A stretch of 64,000 nucleotides of DNA from Mariniblastus sp964414815 (GCA_964414815.1 CAYPXY010000020.1:1-64000), one strand, 5' to 3'. Positions 51,644 through 61,086 are shown, numbered from the stretch's first letter. Notes: generated by a model not told the origin, from the letters alone. Program-made: numbers and translations.

Positions 51644-53290
51644 ATGTTAAATTTTATACATATCGTGGTTTTCGCTCTCTTCGTAGTTAGCCATTGGTTT
51701 GGAGGGGCGATTCAGGCTCAGTCGCAAGACTCCAAAACTCCGCCCCCCGTCGAAGTGTATATGGGGCGCCGGATTGCCCAGACGATGCACTTTGGGGGTG
51801 CGGAGTGGTTGATTCGCGATGAGCGCGAACGCGAGGAGCGATGTTCGCTGATGCTGACCAACCTGGGGATCAAGCCGGGGCAGGTGATCTGCGACATGGG
51901 CTGCGGCAACGGGTTCTACACCTTGCAGCTTGCCAAAATGCTGGGCGATCATGGAACGGTCATCGGTGTGGATGTGCAACCTGAAATGCTGTCCATGTTG
52001 CGGGACCGAATGGAGCAGCAAGGTGTCGAAAATATTATTCCCATACTCGGCTCCTATCACAGTCCCCGGCTTCCGGCGAACACGGTCGATCGGGTGCTGA
52101 TGGTCGATGTTTACCATGAGTTTTCGCACCCGGAATCCATGCTCGCGGGCATTCGCAAAAGTCTTAAACCGGACGGTCAAATTGTGCTGGTGGAATATCG
52201 GGAGGAGGACCCAAGCGTTCCGATCAAGCCTCTGCACAAAATGAGCAAGCAGCAAATCGACAAGGAAATGCAGGCCAACGGTTTCAAGCTGGTTTCGCAA
52301 TTTGAGCACCTGCCTTGGCAACACATGATGTTCTACGGGATCGACGATCAGTGGCAAGGTCATGCAGTGGAACCGGAGCCGGCCTATGATCCCATGGCGG
52401 TCAACGAAGAGGGAATTGATCAAACGACGTTTACCGTCGAAGACAAAACGCGCAGCCGCGATATTCCGATTCGGGTTTACCTGCCAGCCGATACTCGTCC
52501 AGCGCCCGTGATTCTGTTCAGTCACGGCTTGGGTGGAAGCCGTGACAACAACCCGTATCTGGGCAGACATTGGTCGGCTCGCGGATACGTGGCGGTCTTC
52601 ATGCAGCATCCCGGCAGCGACGAAGACGTTTGGCGCGGCGTTCGTTTGGGCCAGCGGCTGGCCGAGATGCGCAAGGCGGCCAGTGCCGAAAACTTCCAGT
52701 TGCGAGTCAAGGATGTACCCGCCGTCATCGATCAACTGGAACGATGGAATCAGGAAGCCCATCATGAGCTTGGTCAGCGAATGGATCTGACGCGAATCGG
52801 CATGTGTGGCCATTCGTTCGGTGCCGTCACCACGCAGGCCGTCTCCGGTCAAACCTTTCTGGGCCAGCAGGCATTCACCGACGCGCGCATCCAAGCGGCA
52901 TTGGCGATGAGTCCGAGTAAAAGCAAAACGCTAACTCCCGAACGGTCGTTTGGCAACGTTTCGATCCCGTGGCTATTGATGAGCGGAACCAACGACACGT
53001 CCGTCATCAACGATACGACTGTCGAAGATCGTTTGGCGGTTTATCCGGCGCTGCCAACGGGCCATAAATACGAATTGGTACTTGATGAGGCGGAGCATTC
53101 GGCGTTTAACGAGCGCGGCCTACCGGGCGATCGCGACCGCCGTAACCCCAACCATCACCGCGCCATTCTCGCGATCAGCACCGCCTTTTGGGACACTTAC
53201 CTAAAGGAAGAAAAACCCGCACGGGAATGGCTCGACAGCGATACCGTTCGTCAAGTTCTTGAGCCCCAGGATCGCTGGCAGCGGAAGTAG
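51644..53290 (+). CDS. Exported SAM-methyltransferase / alpha-beta hydrolase fusion
   Basis: 548-aa two-domain protein with an N-terminal signal (IVVFALFVVSHWFGGAIQAQ). Residues about 60-240 form a class I SAM-dependent methyltransferase: motif I VICDMGCGNG at 81-90, GVDVQPEMLS, VLMVDVYHEF. Residues about 270-545 form an alpha/beta hydrolase with the nucleophile elbow CGHSFGAVT (Ser at 391) and a catalytic His near DEAEHSAFNERG. A stretch of IRVYLPADTRPAPVILFSHG begins the hydrolase. A signal peptide on a SAM enzyme is unexpected, since SAM is cytoplasmic. The start is ATG at 51644, 7 bp after argG, with no Shine-Dalgarno seen. Substrate unknown. Confidence 0.82.
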   Translation: MLNFIHIVVFALFVVSHWFGGAIQAQSQDSKTPPPVEVYMGRRIAQTMHFGGAEWLIRDEREREERCSLMLTNLGIKPGQVICDMGCGNGFYTLQLAKMLGDHGTVIGVDVQPEMLSMLRDRMEQQGVENIIPILGSYHSPRLPANTVDRVLMVDVYHEFSHPESMLAGIRKSLKPDGQIVLVEYREEDPSVPIKPLHKMSKQQIDKEMQANGFKLVSQFEHLPWQHMMFYGIDDQWQGHAVEPEPAYDPMAVNEEGIDQTTFTVEDKTRSRDIPIRVYLPADTRPAPVILFSHGLGGSRDNNPYLGRHWSARGYVAVFMQHPGSDEDVWRGVRLGQRLAEMRKAASAENFQLRVKDVPAVIDQLERWNQEAHHELGQRMDLTRIGMCGHSFGAVTTQAVSGQTFLGQQAFTDARIQAALAMSPSKSKTLTPERSFGNVSIPWLLMSGTNDTSVINDTTVEDRLAVYPALPTGHKYELVLDEAEHSAFNERGLPGDRDRRNPNHHRAILAISTAFWDTYLKEEKPAREWLDSDTVRQVLEPQDRWQRK

Positions 53291-53354
53291 GGAGCAGGGT
53301 AACGGGCAAACTTTTTTTGTAGCCGTTCACGAATTTAAGGTTTGGGAGTACGAG

Positions 53355-54422
53355 TCATTCGCTTTTGCGTTTTCTGTGCAGCTTGTTTTTCTTTGCTTCC
53401 GACTCGATCCTCTTCAGTTCGTCGATCGACTTCTCAAAATGTTCATCTACCGGCTGGCGGCGCGACGCTTGCTGCTGCTTGAATCTGGCAAACTCGGTTT
53501 CAGCTTTCTCTTTCGCTTCATCGTGTGAGATTTTGCCAGCGTGATCGAGAATCTCGCGACCGGAAAGTCTCAGGAAGTCATCCAGCTTGGTTATCCAGTC
53601 TGCCATGGTCATCGGCTTGCGATTGAGCGCCTGTAGTTCGGCAAACTCCAGGTAGGCCGTGACGATTCGGTTCAGCGCCTCAATCTCATCGGACTGAAGA
53701 TAGTTCTTCGCAATCGATACATCGGTTTTGCGAGGACGGGTTCCGTCCCAGGTGGTCAAGCCCATGTGGAACTGCGATGAATCAGCGCGGGCATGAACGA
53801 TTTCCGCAGCCGTATGACCGTGTGCTGCCCAGTGCATCTTGTTTTGTATGGTTTTGAAGAAGGCTTGGGATGCCTCGACTGTTGGGTCGTAGTCGATGCT
53901 GGTGGCGTAGATGTCAAGCACTTTTCGCCAAAACACCCGCTCGCTGCTGCGGATGTCGCGGATGCGGGCGAGCAGTTCTTCGAAGTAGTTGCCGCCACCG
54001 GCCTGCTTGAGCCGGGAATCATCCATCGCAAATCCCTTGACGAGGTATTCGCGCAGTCGCTGCGTGGCCCAAATACGAAACTGCGTGCCTCGGTGCGACC
54101 GGACGCGGTAGCCGACTGAGATGATTACGTCGAGGTTGTAGTGTTCAATTTGACGGGAAATCTCGCGATTTCCTTCAGTTTGAACTATTAAGTAACGCTT
54201 AATAGTTGCCTCGCGCTCGAGTTCGCACTCCTCATAGATCGTTGTAAGATGCTGATTGATGTTGGGTACGGTCGTCTGGAACAGTTCGGCCATCTGTCGC
54301 TGGGTCAGCCACACGGTTTCCTGCTCCATGCGAACGTCGATACGGGTCTGACCGTCTTCAGTCTGATAGAGAATAAACTCACCCGCGCCATCGGGATCGG
54401 GTGATGGTAAATTTCCGGTCAT
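53355..54422 (-). CDS. rhuM: RhuM family protein
   Basis: 355-aa protein of the virulence RhuM family. The N-terminal part has a helix-turn-helix-like segment (VWLTQRQMAELFQTTVPNIN) and the RhuM hallmark HYNLDVIISVGYRVRSHRGT followed by FRIWATQRLREYLVKGFAMDD. The C-terminal third is Lys/Glu-rich and coiled (KAETEFARFKQQQ). Originally found in a Salmonella pathogenicity island; such genes often accompany mobile or defence loci, but the activity is unproven. Here it is a single gene in reverse orientation, next to recA, and ends in a highly basic tail. Confidence 0.88.
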   Translation of the reverse strand: MTGNLPSPDPDGAGEFILYQTEDGQTRIDVRMEQETVWLTQRQMAELFQTTVPNINQHLTTIYEECELEREATIKRYLIVQTEGNREISRQIEHYNLDVIISVGYRVRSHRGTQFRIWATQRLREYLVKGFAMDDSRLKQAGGGNYFEELLARIRDIRSSERVFWRKVLDIYATSIDYDPTVEASQAFFKTIQNKMHWAAHGHTAAEIVHARADSSQFHMGLTTWDGTRPRKTDVSIAKNYLQSDEIEALNRIVTAYLEFAELQALNRKPMTMADWITKLDDFLRLSGREILDHAGKISHDEAKEKAETEFARFKQQQASRRQPVDEHFEKSIDELKRIESEAKKNKLHRKRKSE

Positions 54423-54486
54423 GAGGATTCCTTACGGATAATAAGCAGGACCACATACTCTCGAGTGAAGCGTTGCTGATCCTGGC

Positions 54487-54575
54487 CCCCACCGAATAAA
54501 TTCGGTGGGGAGCGTTTGGTCTGACATGACGTTTTAGCAGCTGATCCTCACTTCCACCGAAATAAATTCGGTAGG
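54487..54575. repeat. Pair of small hairpins between rhuM and recA
   Basis: CCCCACCGAAT and ATTCGGTGGGG (54487-54510) form an 11-bp perfect stem. A second, weaker copy (CCACCGAAATAAATTCGGTA, 54554-54573) follows. After these, a GGGCTTGYCCCTGYGGAC unit is duplicated at about 54609-54648. No gene is present in this gap. Confidence 0.7.
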
Positions 54576-54673
54576 GAGTTGTTCCACTGTTTAAGTTTGC
54601 GGTATTCGGGCTTGCCCCTGCGGACTGCAATCGGGCTTGTCCCTGTGGACAGCCATCAACCCGATGCCGTTTT

Positions 54674-55798
54674 TTATGAATCGCCGACATCATCGGATGC
54701 GTCGTCACCCGGTTCTTGACCGCTGCCGAATGCCGTAGCGATCTCTTCCGTGTAGCCGCCGGCGGCCATGACTTGGTCGCGGATTTGTTCGCAGACATCG
54801 GGGTTCTCAAGCAGATAGTTGCGAGCTTTTTCCTTGCCTTGGCCAAGATGAATCGAATCGAACTTGAACCAGGCACCGCTGCGGACGACGATCTTGTGGG
54901 CCACACCGAGATCGAGTACATCGCCCTCGTAGCTGATCCCGTTGGTGTGCATCATATCGAACTCGGCAACGCGGAACGGAGGAGCGACTTTGTTTTTCAC
55001 GATTTTTGCTTTGACGCGTTGGCCGACTTGCGTTTCACCGTCTTTCAACGTGCCGATTTTGCGAACGTCGATCCGAACGGAAGTGTAAAATTTCAATGCC
55101 CGGCCGCCGGGGGTGGTTTCGGGGCTGCCAAACATCACACCGATCTTTTCACGGATCTGGTTGATGAAAATCGTACAGGTTTTGCTGCGAGCGATCGCAC
55201 CGGTCAGTTTTCGCAGCGACTGGCTCATCAAGCGGGCTTGCAGGCCGACGTGCGAGTCGCCGATCTCGCCTTCAAGTTCCTTTTTAGGAACCAGTGCGGC
55301 CACTGAGTCGACAACGATCACGTCCACCGAGTTCGATTTGATCAGCATCTCGACGATTTGCATCGCTTCTTCACCGCTGCTTGGCTGGCTGACCAGCAGC
55401 GTATCGAGCGACACGCCGACTTTCTTGGCCCACGTCGGATCGAAAGCATGTTCCGCATCGACAATCGCGGCGATCCCGCCACTTTTTTGGGCCTGTGCAA
55501 TGGTATGCAGAGCCAGCGTTGTTTTACCGCTGGATTCGGGGCCAAAAATTTCGATGATCCGCCCGCAAGGAAGCCCCGCTCCGCCGAGAGCCATATCCAG
55601 CGACAGACTTCCGGTCGGAATCCCACGAATCTGTTGAGTCGAATCGTTTCCGAGTGCCATAATCGAGCCGGCTCCGAACTGGGCTTCGATTTGCTGGACC
55701 GCCGTTTTGAGGTGTTCGTTTTCAGCCAGCATCTTTTCGACGGCTGTTGCACCTTGAGCTTTTTCGTCAGACTTTTTGACTGTTTTGGTCTTTGCCAT
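54674..55798 (-). CDS. recA: Recombinase A
   Basis: 374-aa RecA, the DNA strand-exchange and SOS co-protease protein. The Walker A motif is GPESSGKTTLALH, and the L1/L2 and ATPase motifs (VIVVDSVAALVPKKELEGE, GGRALKFYTSVRIDVRKIG) are intact. The C-terminus is acidic (DDASDDVGDS), as usual. A Lys-rich N-terminus (MAKTKTVKKSD) precedes the core. The ATG at 55798 is chosen over one at 55807 because AAAGGATG lies at proper spacing before it. A possible promoter lies about 60 bp upstream. Confidence 0.97.
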   Translation of the reverse strand: MAKTKTVKKSDEKAQGATAVEKMLAENEHLKTAVQQIEAQFGAGSIMALGNDSTQQIRGIPTGSLSLDMALGGAGLPCGRIIEIFGPESSGKTTLALHTIAQAQKSGGIAAIVDAEHAFDPTWAKKVGVSLDTLLVSQPSSGEEAMQIVEMLIKSNSVDVIVVDSVAALVPKKELEGEIGDSHVGLQARLMSQSLRKLTGAIARSKTCTIFINQIREKIGVMFGSPETTPGGRALKFYTSVRIDVRKIGTLKDGETQVGQRVKAKIVKNKVAPPFRVAEFDMMHTNGISYEGDVLDLGVAHKIVVRSGAWFKFDSIHLGQGKEKARNYLLENPDVCEQIRDQVMAAGGYTEEIATAFGSGQEPGDDASDDVGDS

Positions 55799-55856
55799 GA
55801 TATGCATCCTTTATAAGAGTGGGTCGCCTGCGATTCGAGCGAATTGCAGTCAGTTT

Positions 55857-55885
55857 ACGATAGGGTTGTGTGAAGTGGATTTCAA
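55857..55885 (-). promoter_or_regulatory. Possible recA promoter
   Basis: Read on the minus strand, TTGAAA (complement of 55880-55885) and TATCGT (complement of 55857-55862) are separated by 17 bp, a sigma-70-like spacing. It lies about 60 bp before the recA ATG. No LexA box of a known type is recognised. Confidence 0.4.
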
Positions 55886-55918
55886 GTACGGTAAGCGGTC
55901 TTTTTCGGGACTCCCTTT

Positions 55919-56032
55919 AGGCGACCGGCAGGCAAAAGTTTACCCAAGCCGAATTGTGTTTCTCAGATGCTGAGTTGCGAGTCGCGGAGCGACTCGCCTA
56001 CACTAGGGTACGTCTTTATCTGCCGGTCGCCT
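55919..56032. repeat. Family D element upstream of recA (114 bp)
   Basis: Perfect 13-bp terminal inverted repeats AGGCGACCGGCAG (55919-55931) and CTGCCGGTCGCCT (56020-56032) enclose an inner palindrome GCGAGTCGCGGAGCGACTCG. The copy after serA (30890-31043) shares ends and inner unit. It lies in the divergent gap between recA and the second PSD1 gene; the rest of this gap shows no gene. Confidence 0.85.
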
Positions 56033-56212
56033 TATGGGGCTTGCGTTTCCTGATCCTCAACAAGTATCGCGACCCGATTGTCACATTGGGTCACTGGCGA
56101 AGGCTATTTTTGAAAATTTCGAATTTTTTTCTGGTGAGACGGGGAACCTCTTGGAGAAGGTTCGTTATTTGGTCCATCAGGCGGGAGAACCAGGCGTGAA
56201 ATTGTATTTCAA

Positions 56213-59200
56213 ATGAGTTACACTATTTGGAGTACGGAAATTCAAATATTTTCTCGGACGGTGCCTTACATGTTGATTCGTGTTTTTATCATTGGGTGCA
56301 TTGTCACCGTTGCGGTCGGAGCCTTCAGCGTTGATCAGGATCAGGATTCGCCCGTCCAGCCGACCTCCTTGCCTGATCGCGTTTCTTTCAACGCTCACAT
56401 CCGCCCGATCATGTCGAACACCTGTTTCGTCTGTCATGGGCCGGACGAAGAAGCCAACCTCAGTGATCTGAGGCTCGATTCGTTTGAGGCCGCAGTGGAA
56501 GGAGGCGCGATCAAGCCGGGAAACGCGCTGGCGTCGGTGCTGTTTGAACGTCTCACCGACAAGGATTCTCCGATGCCGCCCGCCGATTTTAGGCATCAAT
56601 TAAGTCCTCACGAAATCGAGCTGTTGAGGAAATGGATCGAACAGGGCGCCGACTACGAACAGCACTGGTCGTTCATGTCGATCGAGCGACCCGACGTCCC
56701 TGAAGTCGCTCATGCAGATCGAGTCGCGAATCCGATTGATGCATTTATTTTGCAGCGACTGGAGCAAACATCGCCGGAACTGGCCGATCGGGCCTTGGTG
56801 AGAGCCGACAAGCGAACGCTGCTTCGCCGGTTGAGTCTCGACCTGACTGGATTGCCGCCCACGAACGCGGAGCTTGAGCAATTTCTGGCCGACGATTCGG
56901 CGGACGCCTACGAGCGGCAGGTCGATCGACTTCTGGCGTCGCCCCGATATGGTGAGCGGATGGCGTCAAGTTGGCTCGATGTCGTTCGGTTTTCGGATAC
57001 GGTCGGTTTTCACGGCGATCAGAACCATCGCGTGTTTGCCTATCGCGACTATGTGATTGAGTCGATCAACGACAATAAACCGTTTGATCAATTTACAAAA
57101 GAACAACTGGCTGGCGATCTGCTGGACCATCCAACCGACCAGCAGCGAATCGCCACCGCATTGATTCGACTGAACATGATGACTCGCGAAGGCGGAGCAC
57201 AACCGGGCGAGTACATTGCGAAATACACGGCGGATCGGGTGAGGACGATTGGAACCGCTTGGCTGGGGCTGACGACGGGTTGCGCCGAATGCCACAATCA
57301 CAAATACGATCCGCTGACAATTCGTGATTTTTATTCCTTGGGAGCATTTTTTGACGACATCCAGCAATGGGGTGTTTATCACAGCTACGACTATACGCCC
57401 AATCCTGATCTGCGAGGATTTTCCAACGATCATCCGTTTCCACCCGAGTTGCGTTCGCAAAGTCAATCGCTGATCGATCAGATTAAAAGGCTTGAGCTGG
57501 CGATGGCTTGTTCGATCGTGCAGGAAGTCGGTCAGAAGGCGTGGCATCAGCCTGAATTTCTGGAGTGGCTGGAAAAGATGCATGACGATCTGAAAAAACA
57601 TCCCGACGGATGGACGCCACTTGCAATCACGGAATTTGCTTCTGAGAAAGGGACTGATATCAAAGCGCTCGATGATACGCTGTTGCCGACCGGACAACCC
57701 AACGCGGAGGATGTCATCACCGTGACGGCGAACGTCGATCAACCTACAACGATCAAGGCGATTCGGCTCGAAGTGCTCCCGGATGAAGCCAATGGCGGAA
57801 ATGTGGGGCGAAGCAACGGGCGGTTCAGTATCTCGATGTCGGTTTTCAGTCCGGCCGATCAAGAAGCAAAAATTGCGTTTGCTCAGGTTGATCGCCTGAA
57901 TCCAAATCGATATTACAGCGGGTTTGAATCGCGATTTCTTTCGGGGGCTTGGCGATCCGGGCCAGCCAGATGGCAGCTCCCGGCGGACGAGATGCGTTAT
58001 CCACATACGGCGGTTTATCATCTGGAGTCACCCCTGGAAATTACAGAAGGCCAGGCGATCGTTTTCAAGATCGCCAGTCCTGACATCGGCCGATTCAGGA
58101 TTTCGATCTCTCCGCTGACTCGATATGTTGCAGGGATGACCGCATTGACGGACGGATTGCAATGGTCGGCTGATCGGATCCATGAGCCTCATGTGATTGC
58201 GGGTGAGCAACTGGCCATGTGGATTGCCGCTTGGGTGCTCGCCAAGACTCCGGCCAATGATCTTTCCGAATCGGTGAAACGGTTGCGCGATGAGATCGCG
58301 GAATGCCGAAGTGGCTATGCGATGACGATGGTGACCGAGCAGGCTGATCCGAAAAAGCGACAGCAAACGCGCGTTCTACCTCGCGGGAATTGGCAGGACG
58401 AATCGGGGGAGAAGTTACTGCCCGATACTCCATCATTCCTTCCGAAATTGCCGGACGTTGGTGAAAGGCAAATGACACGACTCGATCTGGCGAACTGGTT
58501 GACTTCGAAAGAAAACCCGCTGACCGCACGGCACTTTGCGAATCGGACGTGGAAACATTTTTTTGGCACGGGGCTTTCAAACCAGCTTGACGATCTGGGC
58601 AATCAGGGTGAGTGGCCCAGCCATCCCGAATTGCTGGATTGGCTGGCCGCCGAGTTTCAGTCGGATTGGGATATGAAAAAGCTGGTTCGATTGATCGTGA
58701 CCAGCAACACGTATCAACAATGTGTCGCGGGTGACAGCCGCAATGCTGAAATCGATCCGTATAACCGCTTGCTGGCGTCGCAGGCTCCGCGACGGCTGGA
58801 AGCAGAAACGGTTCGTGACAATGCGCTGGCGATTTCTGGGTTGCTCAACGTCGATTACGTGGGTGGGCCGAGTGTGTTCCCCTATCAACCGGAAAATTAC
58901 TACGCGAATCTGCAGTTTCCGGATCGACGTTACGTCGCCAGTCCTGATTTTCTTCAGTACCGCCGCGGCGTGTATGTTCACTGGCAGCGAACATTTTTGC
59001 ATCCTTCCCTGCTCAATTTCGACGCTCCGGCGCGCGACGAATGCGTGGCCGATCGACCCCTGTCCAATAGTCCGCAACAGGCCTTGACGTTGCTCAACGA
59101 TCCTCAGTTCGTTGAGATGAGCGTCGCCTTTGCAAACCGATTGTTAAATGTCGCCAAGCAACCCATCCCAACCCGAAGCGTAAGCGAGGGACCATCAGAA

Positions 59201-59512
59201 CTCTTAGGTGGAAATGCACGTGACGATGATGTCAAGGTCCATTCTGATTTCACGACGCTGCTCGACCAGGCTTTCACGATCGCGCTCTCCCGACCGCCAT
59301 CGCCCATGGAACGCGACGGCCTCGAGCGGCTCTATCAACGCCAGAAGGAACACTACACTCACAATGCCGAAGATCGCAAGTCGCTGTTGGCGAACTTGCG
59401 ATCCATCGATTTACTCAAATCCTCGTCGGACACCGATCAAATTGAATTGGCCGCATGGTCGCAAGTCTGTCGCGTGATTTTGAATTTGCATGAAACCATC
59501 ACACGATACTGA
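56213..59512 (+). CDS. PSCyt1/DUF1549/DUF1553 (PSD1) cytochrome protein
   Basis: 1099-aa planctomycete protein. A signal region (residues about 20-38) precedes PSCyt1 with haem motif CFVCH at 71-75. DUF1549 follows (NPIDAFILQRL, then LDLTGLPPTNAELEQFL) with haem motif CAECHNHKYDP. A long inserted region of about 250 residues (around 470-720) contains a beta-rich domain. DUF1553 (KENPLTARHFANRTWKHFFG) closes the protein. Near residues 985-995 a half copy of the family A repeat encodes IPTRSVSEGP. Starts at 56213 or 56270 are possible. It is coupled to a DUF1501 gene whose ATG follows the stop by one base. Confidence 0.9.
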   Translation: MSYTIWSTEIQIFSRTVPYMLIRVFIIGCIVTVAVGAFSVDQDQDSPVQPTSLPDRVSFNAHIRPIMSNTCFVCHGPDEEANLSDLRLDSFEAAVEGGAIKPGNALASVLFERLTDKDSPMPPADFRHQLSPHEIELLRKWIEQGADYEQHWSFMSIERPDVPEVAHADRVANPIDAFILQRLEQTSPELADRALVRADKRTLLRRLSLDLTGLPPTNAELEQFLADDSADAYERQVDRLLASPRYGERMASSWLDVVRFSDTVGFHGDQNHRVFAYRDYVIESINDNKPFDQFTKEQLAGDLLDHPTDQQRIATALIRLNMMTREGGAQPGEYIAKYTADRVRTIGTAWLGLTTGCAECHNHKYDPLTIRDFYSLGAFFDDIQQWGVYHSYDYTPNPDLRGFSNDHPFPPELRSQSQSLIDQIKRLELAMACSIVQEVGQKAWHQPEFLEWLEKMHDDLKKHPDGWTPLAITEFASEKGTDIKALDDTLLPTGQPNAEDVITVTANVDQPTTIKAIRLEVLPDEANGGNVGRSNGRFSISMSVFSPADQEAKIAFAQVDRLNPNRYYSGFESRFLSGAWRSGPARWQLPADEMRYPHTAVYHLESPLEITEGQAIVFKIASPDIGRFRISISPLTRYVAGMTALTDGLQWSADRIHEPHVIAGEQLAMWIAAWVLAKTPANDLSESVKRLRDEIAECRSGYAMTMVTEQADPKKRQQTRVLPRGNWQDESGEKLLPDTPSFLPKLPDVGERQMTRLDLANWLTSKENPLTARHFANRTWKHFFGTGLSNQLDDLGNQGEWPSHPELLDWLAAEFQSDWDMKKLVRLIVTSNTYQQCVAGDSRNAEIDPYNRLLASQAPRRLEAETVRDNALAISGLLNVDYVGGPSVFPYQPENYYANLQFPDRRYVASPDFLQYRRGVYVHWQRTFLHPSLLNFDAPARDECVADRPLSNSPQQALTLLNDPQFVEMSVAFANRLLNVAKQPIPTRSVSEGPSELLGGNARDDDVKVHSDFTTLLDQAFTIALSRPPSPMERDGLERLYQRQKEHYTHNAEDRKSLLANLRSIDLLKSSSDTDQIELAAWSQVCRVILNLHETITRY
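59170..59191 (+). repeat. Half copy of the family A core in the PSD1 gene
   Basis: One arm (AACCCGAAGCGTAAGCGAGG, 22 bp in full) is present without the opposite arm. A GGTGGAAAT end-like sequence follows at 59208-59216. It encodes TRSVSEGP in frame and seems to be a decayed insertion. Confidence 0.75.
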
Positions 59513-59513
59513 T

Positions 59514-60947
59514 ATGAACCCATTGAATCCCGTTGATCTTTCAAGACGAACGTTCCTCGCCCATTCCTTTGCCGGAGTCGGTTCATTGGCATTGGCGACG
59601 TTGATGAATTCGGAACTGAGGGCGAATCATGGGGCGGCTCCCACCGATCATCCGTGGCCGGCGCTGCCCTTGTTTCCCCATTTCGCGCCGAAAGCGAAAC
59701 GAATGGTTCACTTGTGTATGGCGGGCGGGCCTTCGCATCTGGAGTCGTTTGATCCCAAGCCGGAACTGGACAAACTCGATGGCCAGCCGTTCCCGGATTC
59801 ATTTACGGCGGGACAGCAGTTGGCTCAATTGCAAAACGCAACCCTGCTGGCCCGTAAGTCATTTGCAAAATTCAAACATTGGGGAGAGTCGGGGCTGGAA
59901 ATTACCGAACTGTTTCCCCAGATCGGTTCCGTGGCGGATGACATTTGCGTGATTCGCTCGATGGTCACCGAGCAGATCAACCACGATACCGCCCATGCGT
60001 TCATGAACACCGGTTCGATTATCAAGGGGCGGCCCAGTATGGGTTCGTGGCTGTTGTACGGGCTGGGCGCGGAGACCGAGAATCTGCCGGGCTACGTTGT
60101 GATGATTTCGCAGGGGGCAGGAGCACAGCCCGTTTCAGCCCGGCAGTGGTCGGCAGGAGTGTTGCCAAGCAAATATCAGGGCGTGGCGTTTCAGAGCAAA
60201 GGCTTGCCAGTCCACTACATTGGGAATCCCGAAGGCGTCTGTCAATCGACCCAGCGGCAGGTTGTCGATGAAATCCAGCGGATGAATGGCCTGGTCAGCG
60301 AACGCTATTATGATCCCGAAGTCGCCACCCGAATTTCACAATACGAGATGGCGTTCAAGATGCAGTCTGCGGTTCCCGAACTGGTGGATATGAGCGGCGA
60401 GACACAGGACACGCTCGATCGCTATGGCGTTAAGCAGTCGGGGGATGGGTCGTTTGCATCCAACTGTTTGCTGGCTCGGCGCCTGCTCGAGCGAGGAGTG
60501 CGTGTGGTTCAGCTTTACCATCGCGGCTGGGATCATCATGCCAACCTGGAAAATGATTTCACCCGTGCGGCGCTGGAATGCGACCGCCCCAGCGCTGCAT
60601 TGATTTCAGATTTGAAAGAGCGAGGTCTGCTCGACGATACGTTGATCGTTTGGGGGGGCGAATTTGGCCGGACTCCGATGGCCCAAGGGTCCGGTCGCGA
60701 CCACCATATCAACGCGTTCAGCATCTGGATGGCTGGTGGAGGCGTCAAGGGAGGAATGACCTACGGCGCGACGGATGAATTGGGTTACAACAGCGTCGAA
60801 GATGTCGTCCATGTCCGAGACCTTCACGCGACGATGTTGCATCTGTTCGGCGTTGATCATGAACGATTCACCAAAAAGTTTCAGGGCCTCGATTTGAAGT
60901 TGACCGGCGTGGAACACGCGAGAGTGATTAAAGAGATTGTTGCTTGA
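59514..60947 (+). CDS. DUF1501 twin-arginine secreted protein
   Basis: 477-aa protein with a Tat leader (LSRRTFLAHSFAGVGSLALA). The DUF1501 signatures are present: HLCMAGGPSHLESFDPKP, VWGGEFGRTPMAQG and GRDHHINAFSIWMAGGGVKG. The fold is sulfatase/alkaline-phosphatase-like, with no proven activity. An ATG at 59490 would overlap the PSD1 gene, but the one at 59514, one base after its stop, is nearer the leader and is preferred. It forms a coupled pair with the upstream PSD1 gene. Confidence 0.9.
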   Translation: MNPLNPVDLSRRTFLAHSFAGVGSLALATLMNSELRANHGAAPTDHPWPALPLFPHFAPKAKRMVHLCMAGGPSHLESFDPKPELDKLDGQPFPDSFTAGQQLAQLQNATLLARKSFAKFKHWGESGLEITELFPQIGSVADDICVIRSMVTEQINHDTAHAFMNTGSIIKGRPSMGSWLLYGLGAETENLPGYVVMISQGAGAQPVSARQWSAGVLPSKYQGVAFQSKGLPVHYIGNPEGVCQSTQRQVVDEIQRMNGLVSERYYDPEVATRISQYEMAFKMQSAVPELVDMSGETQDTLDRYGVKQSGDGSFASNCLLARRLLERGVRVVQLYHRGWDHHANLENDFTRAALECDRPSAALISDLKERGLLDDTLIVWGGEFGRTPMAQGSGRDHHINAFSIWMAGGGVKGGMTYGATDELGYNSVEDVVHVRDLHATMLHLFGVDHERFTKKFQGLDLKLTGVEHARVIKEIVA

Positions 60948-60970
60948 GTAGGAAAAACTCGATGTATTTG

Positions 60971-61050
60971 ACGCAAGGGCGCTATGACGCGAAGGCGCAA
61001 AGATAAAAGAAAAATTTCATTGCGTCCTTGCGTCCTTGCGTTTTATGTGC
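60971..61050. repeat. Inverted CGCAAGG repeat after the DUF1501 gene
   Basis: CGCAAGGGCGCTATGACGCG on one side and TTGCGTCCTTGCGTCCTTGC on the other form a loose hairpin, with the unit CGTCCTTG repeated in tandem. It lies between the convergent DUF1501 and thpR genes. It may act as a transcript end; no T run typical of a terminator is seen. Confidence 0.45.
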
Positions 61051-61086
61051 CGCAATTCTTCGGCTTTGCAAGGAATCCGCAAAAAG

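Noticed and set aside
51647..52894. 415-codon open frame on the minus strand opposite the methyltransferase-hydrolase gene
   Set aside because: Its translation has no recognisable domain, while the plus-strand frame has clear SAM-binding and hydrolase motifs. It is an antisense shadow.
54379..54921. 180-codon minus-strand frame between recA and rhuM
   Set aside because: It consists of hairpin repeats and out-of-frame recA sequence, with no known domain.
56966..58021. 351-codon open frame on the minus strand inside the PSD1 gene
   Set aside because: Shadow of a long, codon-biased gene with clear haem and DUF1549 motifs on the other strand.
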